DNA of 10,547 nucleotides from Desulfobacterales bacterium (GTDB taxonomy: Bacteria > Desulfobacterota > Desulfobacteria > Desulfobacterales > DAOWNP01), in NCBI GenBank assembly GCA_030149595.1, contig JASFBI010000028.1:1-10547 (forward strand). The letters are read 5' to 3'. Below are positions 6,795 to 10,547 of this stretch, in pieces. Made by a program: the position numbers and the translations under genes. The notes under the pieces are model-generated. The model worked only from the letters and a program-made list of their open reading frames with translations. It was not told where the DNA came from and did not search any database. Position 1 is the stretch's first letter; each line of letters begins with the position of its first letter.

Positions 6795-9491
6795 TTATTG
6801 TGATAAAATAGATAAATAATTTTGAATATGTTCTGAATAATAATCAGTTTTTTCTTTTGCTTTCATGCTTTTTACCCCATTTTCCATGAAAAATTTTTTA
6901 GCATTCTGGAATGTTATGGAAGAGAGTGATTCCTTTCGTTCTATTTCATGCCTTTTATACATCCGGCTGGCAAAGGATTGTATTTTTTTCAGATCATCTT
7001 TTGATGTTATTATATTTTCAGGATAAAGGGTGAGAAAATTTAAAACAATTGAATATGATTCAAAAAAGGTTTTTAAAAATGCTGCAAAATAGTGAAGTTT
7101 TCTAAAGCCGGCTGAGGTTATATTGTAAGTATCAGGCAGTGTGGGATGGGGAATAATAATTGCGTCATCAATAAAGCTTTTTATACTTTTCCGAACATTG
7201 ATTTCTGTTATTTTTTTATTATTTGTGGGAAACTCCTTAATAAAAAAATCTGACAGAAAATTATAGTTTTTGTAAATATTTGCTGTTGAAAATAAAAAAG
7301 CATCATTTTTTAATATTGCCGTGGCTGTAAAAATTGCTGGTATGAAAAAAGAGATACAGTTATTTTTATAATATTCAAGACTGGATCTTTTTTGTTCGTT
7401 TATTTTTATTTTTATTTTTTTTGTATTATTACCTATTGATTTAATATTGCTTTCAATAAATTTCCTGCTGATAAAAGATTCCAACACATCATTAAAAGCC
7501 ATGTTTTGATTTATAAAGAGAGTATCTACTACCTTTGCATTTTGGGAAATAAGATTCTTTGTGTATGTTTCAAAAACTGTGATAAGGTGCTTGTATGAAA
7601 GTAGTTTTTTATCGCAGTTTAAAATAGAAGCAGCTACAATTCCGTGTGGTGTTGCAACAGCAGCTTTGTTGATTCCTGTTAGAATATCACCGGCTAATTC
7701 CTGGCGCAGGTTTTTAAGATCACGGTTATTAATTTTATTAACATCAATATTCATTTCTGAAACTTTATTATTGAGATCAATAGGTTTATGAAAATTTATG
7801 TAAATTTTGCCATATTTTTTTTTCAGAAATTTTCTGGCTTTTATAATATTTTTGATGTTTTCCGGGTTTTTTTCTCCTCCTGTAATTTCATGAATATAAG
7901 ATTTTTCTTCGATTATTCGATCATAACTTATATTTACAGGGACAAAAAACATATTTTTACATACCTGATTCTTATAACCGTTTAACAGTATGGATAAAAA
8001 GCCAAATTGAGGTATTAACAGCTTGCCTGTTCTGCTTCTTCCCCCTTCTATAAAAAATTCAATATTAAACCCTTCTTCGAGAAGTTTATGCACATATGCT
8101 GTAAATATTTTTGAATATAGTTCAGCTCCTTTAAAGCTTCTTCGTATGAAAAATGCCCCGCTTTTTCTAAAAATAGAACCCATTGGCCAGAATGAAAGGT
8201 TTTTTCCTGCTGCAATGTGTGGGGCCGGCATATTGTTCTTATGCATTGCATAGGAGATTAAAAGGTAGTCAAGATGGCTTTTGTGACATGGAACCAAAAT
8301 TAGAGCCCCTTTTTTTGAAGCTTCTTTTAAAAGGGTAAGCCCGTTTGTGTCAATTACCATCTCTTCAAAAAGGGTGCTGAAAATTTTTTTTAGCACAAGA
8401 GAAAAAAATTTTATCATGCCTATGGTGTAAGATGCTGCTATATCATCTAAATAAGCATTTGCTTTTTTATGAACCTGTGTTAAAGGCAGATTTTTTCTTT
8501 TTGAAAATTGTTTCATGTATTCCTGAAGTTCTGAACTTATTAAAATATTTAATTTTAACTCATCTGTGGATTTTAAAACAGGTCCTAATATACTTTGGCG
8601 AAGAGAGTTGAGGTGGGAAATAAGTTCTTTTTTAAGAAGCAGCGATTGTTTTTTTACATCTTTATTGATTATATCCTGCTTATTTAAAAAATCTTTTACA
8701 TTTATGGGTTCAGCAAATTCAAGAAAAGCTTTTTTCGGAGTTTTTATGAGTAAGAAAAGTTTTTTGATACGGCCAGGGTTGGAACTTGAGCCAAATATTA
8801 TATCCCAAAAACCGATATTTCTTCTAATGGGCTTAATACTGAAAAACAATTTCTGTGGTATAATGACAATAGGCTCTTTGATGGAGTTTTGCATGTTTAT
8901 AAGGTATTCTATGGGGTCAGGTATAGACTTTACAAATCTTCGATAAAACCCTTTTTTTAAAAGAAGATGAAAGAAGCCTGCTTTTTTTTTGATAAGTTCG
9001 GTTTTGAAATAGTCTGCTTTGTAAGGGTTTGGAAATGTAAAGTTTTTAAAGAAAAAGTCTATATGGGCTATTATAGATTTTATGATTCTTGATATGGGTT
9101 GTAGCAGATATATTTTGTTATAAAAACTAATTCTTGGAGCAGGTATATTATGTTTTTTATAGCAGGTATGGCAAAAAAGATATTCAATGTCACTTTTTCG
9201 TTTTGAAGTGTATAGAATGATAGCATTTTCATATTTTTGTATTAACTCTATCTGCCTGTTGTCAATTGTTATACCTGAAAATAGAATGTTTAGTAATAAT
9301 GAAGATACGGAACTTGTTTTTTCAGGAAGGTAGTTCATAAAATGGTTGTGTGTATCTGAGATGATTTTATTAATAATCCCTCTTTTTTCAGGTGATATTT
9401 TTTTGTTTTTTTTAAATGACATATCTGTTTTCCGAAAGTTATAAGTTGACTGTTTTATATGGTGCCTGTGCAAAAAATATCTGATTTTCAT
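6795..9491 (-). CDS. plsB: Glycerol-3-phosphate acyltransferase, PlsB-like
   Basis: 898 residues. PlsB acylates position 1 of glycerol-3-phosphate, the first step of phospholipid synthesis, at the inner membrane. All four acyltransferase motifs are present and PlsB-like: PCHKSHLDYLL with H403 and D408 (motif I), GAFFIRRSFKG (445-455, II), FIEGGRSRTG (480-489, III) and VPVNISYD (517-524, IV). HIAAGKNLSFWPMGSIFRKS between I and II is a PlsB hallmark. About 390 residues precede motif I and 370 follow IV, making it about 90 longer than E. coli PlsB (807). Composition is very rich in Lys, Ile, Asn and Phe. The start at 9491 lies only about 9 nt from the predicted transcription start and has no ribosome site. 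ATG at 9422 (Met24), preceded by GGAAAA, is a credible alternative that would remove a basic MKIRYFLHRHH segment. It heads the operon with the nucleotidyltransferase/kinase fusion. Confidence 0.9.
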   Translation of the reverse strand: MKIRYFLHRHHIKQSTYNFRKTDMSFKKNKKISPEKRGIINKIISDTHNHFMNYLPEKTSSVSSLLLNILFSGITIDNRQIELIQKYENAIILYTSKRKSDIEYLFCHTCYKKHNIPAPRISFYNKIYLLQPISRIIKSIIAHIDFFFKNFTFPNPYKADYFKTELIKKKAGFFHLLLKKGFYRRFVKSIPDPIEYLINMQNSIKEPIVIIPQKLFFSIKPIRRNIGFWDIIFGSSSNPGRIKKLFLLIKTPKKAFLEFAEPINVKDFLNKQDIINKDVKKQSLLLKKELISHLNSLRQSILGPVLKSTDELKLNILISSELQEYMKQFSKRKNLPLTQVHKKANAYLDDIAASYTIGMIKFFSLVLKKIFSTLFEEMVIDTNGLTLLKEASKKGALILVPCHKSHLDYLLISYAMHKNNMPAPHIAAGKNLSFWPMGSIFRKSGAFFIRRSFKGAELYSKIFTAYVHKLLEEGFNIEFFIEGGRSRTGKLLIPQFGFLSILLNGYKNQVCKNMFFVPVNISYDRIIEEKSYIHEITGGEKNPENIKNIIKARKFLKKKYGKIYINFHKPIDLNNKVSEMNIDVNKINNRDLKNLRQELAGDILTGINKAAVATPHGIVAASILNCDKKLLSYKHLITVFETYTKNLISQNAKVVDTLFINQNMAFNDVLESFISRKFIESNIKSIGNNTKKIKIKINEQKRSSLEYYKNNCISFFIPAIFTATAILKNDAFLFSTANIYKNYNFLSDFFIKEFPTNNKKITEINVRKSIKSFIDDAIIIPHPTLPDTYNITSAGFRKLHYFAAFLKTFFESYSIVLNFLTLYPENIITSKDDLKKIQSFASRMYKRHEIERKESLSSITFQNAKKFFMENGVKSMKAKEKTDYYSEHIQNYLSILSQ

Positions 9492-9506
9492 TTAGGCTCT
9501 GTTTCT

Positions 9507-9535
9507 GTTATAATTTTCAAATATTTTAATATCAA
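9507..9535 (-). promoter_or_regulatory. Predicted sigma-70 promoter of plsB operon
   Basis: On the minus strand TTGATA (9535-9530, five of six to TTGACA) and TATAAC (9512-9507, five of six to TATAAT) are separated by exactly 17 nt. Transcription would begin near 9500, only about 9 nt before the ATG at 9491. The mRNA would therefore be almost leaderless, or translation would start at the ATG at 9422. Confidence 0.6.
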
Positions 9536-9647
9536 GCTGTTTATGAAATTTTTAAAACTTGTTTTTTTAAAAAAATATGGTATATTTCCAAAAAATATTT
9601 TTAGTATATAATTACAGTTAGTATTTCTTGCATAGTTATAAAAGGAG

Positions 9648-9671
9648 AATATTTATATATATATAAATATT
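9648..9671. repeat. Perfect 24-bp palindrome of A and T only
   Basis: AATATTTATATA (9648-9659) is followed directly by its exact reverse complement (9660-9671), with no spacer. In DNA this could extrude as a cruciform or bind a dimeric protein. As RNA the innermost bases cannot pair. The surroundings are AT-rich, which makes short palindromes common, but 12-bp arms are long. Confidence 0.7.
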
Positions 9672-9712
9672 GAAATTTAAAAAAAAGGTTGACTCTCTTC
9701 AGGATAATGCAA

Positions 9713-9747
9713 TAAATCTATAAAAATATTTCAATATTATAGATTTA
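9713..9747. repeat. Inverted repeat A with octamer ATCTATAA
   Basis: TAAATCTATAA (9713-9723) and TTATAGATTTA (9737-9747) are exact reverse complements with 13 nt between them. Each arm contains the octamer ATCTATAA or its complement (9716-9723, 9737-9744), and the octamer centres are 21 bp apart, two helical turns. It shares that octamer with inverted repeat B. Confidence 0.7.
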
Positions 9748-9761
9748 AATATCCGAAAGTG

Positions 9762-9795
9762 TTATCTATAAAAAACACATATTTTTTATAGATAA
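9762..9795. repeat. Inverted repeat B with octamer ATCTATAA, next to predicted promoter
   Basis: TTATCTATAAAAAA (9762-9775) and TTTTTTATAGATAA (9782-9795) are exact 14-bp reverse complements around the 6-nt CACATA. The octamer ATCTATAA recurs at 9764-9771 and its complement at 9786-9793, centres 22 bp apart. The right arm ends 6 bp before the -35 at 9802. Position and dyad symmetry suit a protein-binding site; a bidirectional AT-rich terminator is the alternative. Confidence 0.7.
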
Positions 9796-9801
9796 AATAT
9801 G

Positions 9802-9830
9802 TTGAGTATATTTATTAAGATTTATTTAAT
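9802..9830 (+). promoter_or_regulatory. Predicted promoter of the 88-aa membrane protein gene
   Basis: TTGAGT (9802-9807, four of six) and TTTAAT (9825-9830, five of six) with a 17-nt spacer. Transcription would start near 9837 and give a leader of about 79 nt. In such AT-rich DNA chance matches are common, but this one lies correctly between the octamer array and the gene. Confidence 0.45.
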
Positions 9831-9898
9831 ATTTGGCAATTGGTCTTGAGTTTTTCCGAACAATTTTAATTTTTTGAAAAATCAAATTTTTTGTGTTT

Positions 9899-9906
9899 AA
9901 AGGAGG
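9899..9906 (+). promoter_or_regulatory. Strong ribosome binding site of the 88-aa gene
   Basis: AAAGGAGG lies 9 nt before the ATG at 9916. It is the best Shine-Dalgarno match in the window and suggests high expression. Confidence 0.85.
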
Positions 9907-9915
9907 ATTGGTTAC

Positions 9916-10182
9916 ATGAAGACATTAATTGGTGGTTCTGTATGTGCTGTATTGGGCGTATTAGGTATGGCTGTTTGGTTTAGTGATTTTCTAAGCTTAC
10001 TTGCTGGTGCAGTTCCTGCCATGCTGCTTCTTGGTGGAGCTTTAGCTTTGTATCTTGGATTTGATGAATTAAAAGACACATGGAAAAAAGATGACGGTGT
10101 AGATCCTGAAGCTGATGCCCCTATGAATAAAGATCAGGAGATTGCTGAATTAAAGCAGGAAATTGAAAGTCTTAAGAAATAA
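9916..10182 (+). CDS. Small two-helix membrane protein with coiled-coil tail (MamI-like spacing)
   Basis: 88 residues. Two hydrophobic segments, about 4-22 and 26-48, are joined by a short turn (FSDF), so this is an inner-membrane hairpin. After LGFDELKD comes a highly acidic and polar linker (about 58-72), then KDQEIAELKQEIESLKK, whose heptad pattern (I75, L79, I83, L86) suggests a short coiled coil for self-assembly or partner binding. The order of glycines, Trp21, LL-x-G-x-VP (28-34) and ALYLGFDELKD recalls MamI, a small membrane protein needed for magnetosome formation. I recall that family only from memory, and similar small proteins may occur in bacteria without magnetosomes. Codon use looks less A-rich than the minus-strand block. 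It stands alone between a predicted promoter with an octamer array upstream and a strong terminator, so it is a single-gene unit. The function is unknown. Confidence 0.85.
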   Translation: MKTLIGGSVCAVLGVLGMAVWFSDFLSLLAGAVPAMLLLGGALALYLGFDELKDTWKKDDGVDPEADAPMNKDQEIAELKQEIESLKK

Positions 10183-10200
10183 AATATTTTCATGATTTTT

Positions 10201-10237
10201 AAAAGCTCTTTGTCATTATGGTGAAGGGCTTTTTTTT
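10201..10237 (+). terminator. Rho-independent terminator of the 88-aa gene
   Basis: AAAAGCTCTT (10201-10210) pairs with AAGGGCTTTT (10224-10233) with one U-G pair. The stem extends inward through TGTC/GGTG pairs (three of four G-U) to an ATTAT loop. The run of eight T from 10230 to 10237 completes the terminator. It starts 18 nt after the stop codon. The convergent RNase H gene ends inside the loop, and the A-run on the left gives a weaker T-run on the other strand, so it may serve both genes. Confidence 0.85.
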
Positions 10238-10547
10238 ATGGCATCTGTTGCAAGTGTGTCAGCTGTCTCATTTCCTTCATCCCCTGAATGTCCCTTTACT
10301 TTTATAAATTTTAAATCTTTAAATTCAGATATTAACTGCTTTATGGATAAAACAAGATCCATGTTTTTTTTAGGTTTACATCCTAAAACCAGTAAACCGT
10401 AAGCATACCCGCTGTCTGTGTGAAGTCTTACAGGTATGTTTTTTAATTTAATTATTTTAAGTCCTCTGTGTATGGCTTTGAGTTCTGCGATATTGTTTGT
10501 GGCATGACCTATGTATTCTGAAATTTTTTTTTCTTTATCTTTATAAT
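10216..10547 (-). CDS. Ribonuclease HI-like protein, C-terminal part (5' end outside window)
   Basis: The last 109 residues of an RNase H-fold nuclease, which cuts the RNA strand of RNA-DNA hybrids (replication primers, R-loops). The frame is open to the window edge, so the start is missing. Counting from the first complete codon (10545), GHATNNIAELKAI (13-25) carries the catalytic Glu, LHTDSGYAYG (41-50) the second Asp, VKGHSGDEGN (83-92) the flexible-loop His, and ETADTLA (93-99) the last Asp. These correspond to E48, D70, H124 and D134 of E. coli RNase HI. The first catalytic Asp (D10) lies outside. About 30-45 residues would complete a normal 145-155 residue enzyme. The tail SPSP and the stop TAA (10218-10216) lie in the terminator hairpin shared with the convergent 88-aa gene. 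It could be rnhA or a paralogue. The class is secure. Confidence 0.9.
   Translation of the reverse strand, partial: YKDKEKKISEYIGHATNNIAELKAIHRGLKIIKLKNIPVRLHTDSGYAYGLLVLGCKPKKNMDLVLSIKQLISEFKDLKFIKVKGHSGDEGNETADTLATDAIKKSPSP

Larger units (their letters stand above)
9492..9915. other. Divergent AT-rich intergenic region between plsB and the 88-aa gene
   Basis: 424 nt without a supportable gene. From left to right it holds the predicted plsB promoter (minus strand, 9507-9535), about 110 nt of A/T tracts without clear structure, a 24-bp palindrome (9648-9671), two inverted repeats made of the same octamer (9713-9747 and 9762-9795), a predicted plus-strand promoter (9802-9830) and a leader of about 75 nt ending in a strong ribosome site. 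An AAAAGGAG at 9640-9647 has no start codon after it. Confidence 0.8.

Noticed and set aside
8566..8946. A 126-codon open frame on the plus strand opposite plsB
   Set aside because: It is antisense to a well-supported gene, has no ribosome site and no recognisable motif. Such frames arise from the complement of Lys/Ile-rich codons.
4116..9491. Minus-strand block as a horizontally acquired island, because of its higher A/T and Lys/Ile/Asn content
   Set aside because: There are no mobile-element genes, tRNA, flanking repeats or attachment sites, and the genes are ordinary envelope functions. Strand-specific base bias is a simpler explanation.
9640..9671. AAAAGGAG followed by a short frame of Ile, Tyr and Asn codons
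   Set aside because: There is no ATG, GTG or TTG at a usable distance, and the frame is nine low-complexity codons inside a palindrome.
9759..9765. A second minus-strand promoter using TATAAT at 9741-9736 inside inverted repeat A
   Set aside because: The best -35 is ATAACA (four of six, 18-nt spacer). It lies 230 nt from plsB, and the site near 9507-9535 fits much better.

Overview
The window is a stretch of AT-rich bacterial chromosome. It carries eight genes plus a partial gene at each end, and I see no phage, IS, CRISPR, tRNA or rRNA signature. The gene set is that of a Gram-negative bacterium: a PilR-like sigma-54 activator, a PlsB-type acyltransferase, a MurU/AmgK-like peptidoglycan-recycling fusion and a small two-helix membrane protein. 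The style of the proteins and the low GC suggest a deltaproteobacterium (Desulfobacterota, Desulfobacteraceae-like). This is an inference from family resemblance, since no taxonomic marker is present.

Left part, plus strand (2-4103): the 3' half of pyrB overlaps pyrC by 8 nt, giving steps 2 and 3 of de novo pyrimidine synthesis. A 187-nt gap follows. It holds an imperfect hairpin and a patch of visibly higher GC (1751-1848) that can fold into a closed multi-stem structure and may be an undescribed leader RNA or sRNA. Next come an NtrC-family response regulator with a PilR-like C-terminus and, 38 nt later, a TatD metal-dependent nuclease.

Middle part, minus strand (4116-9491, read right to left): a plsB-like glycerol-3-phosphate acyltransferase gene has a good sigma-70 promoter. 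Three nucleotides after it begins a 560-codon fusion of a sugar-1-phosphate nucleotidyltransferase (MurU-like) and an aminoglycoside-phosphotransferase-fold sugar kinase (AmgK-like). After 147 nt comes a poorly recognised protein with a GNAT-like acyl-CoA-binding motif. The tightly joined pair links phospholipid synthesis with salvage of a cell-wall sugar, so this block looks devoted to the envelope.

Right part (9492-10547): a 424-nt, very AT-rich divergent intergenic region holds a perfect 24-bp palindrome and two inverted repeats built from four copies of one octamer (ATCTATAA/TTATAGAT). The last copy ends a few bases upstream of a predicted promoter for an 88-aa membrane protein. That protein has two hydrophobic helices and a charged heptad tail, and its residue spacing recalls MamI-type magnetosome proteins, though this comes from memory and needs testing. 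A strong hairpin terminator closes the gene. It overlaps the stop codon of a convergent RNase HI-like gene that runs off the window.

The best candidates for something undescribed are the octamer array with its membrane protein, the possible structured RNA before the PilR-like gene, and the plsB/murU-amgK fusion operon.
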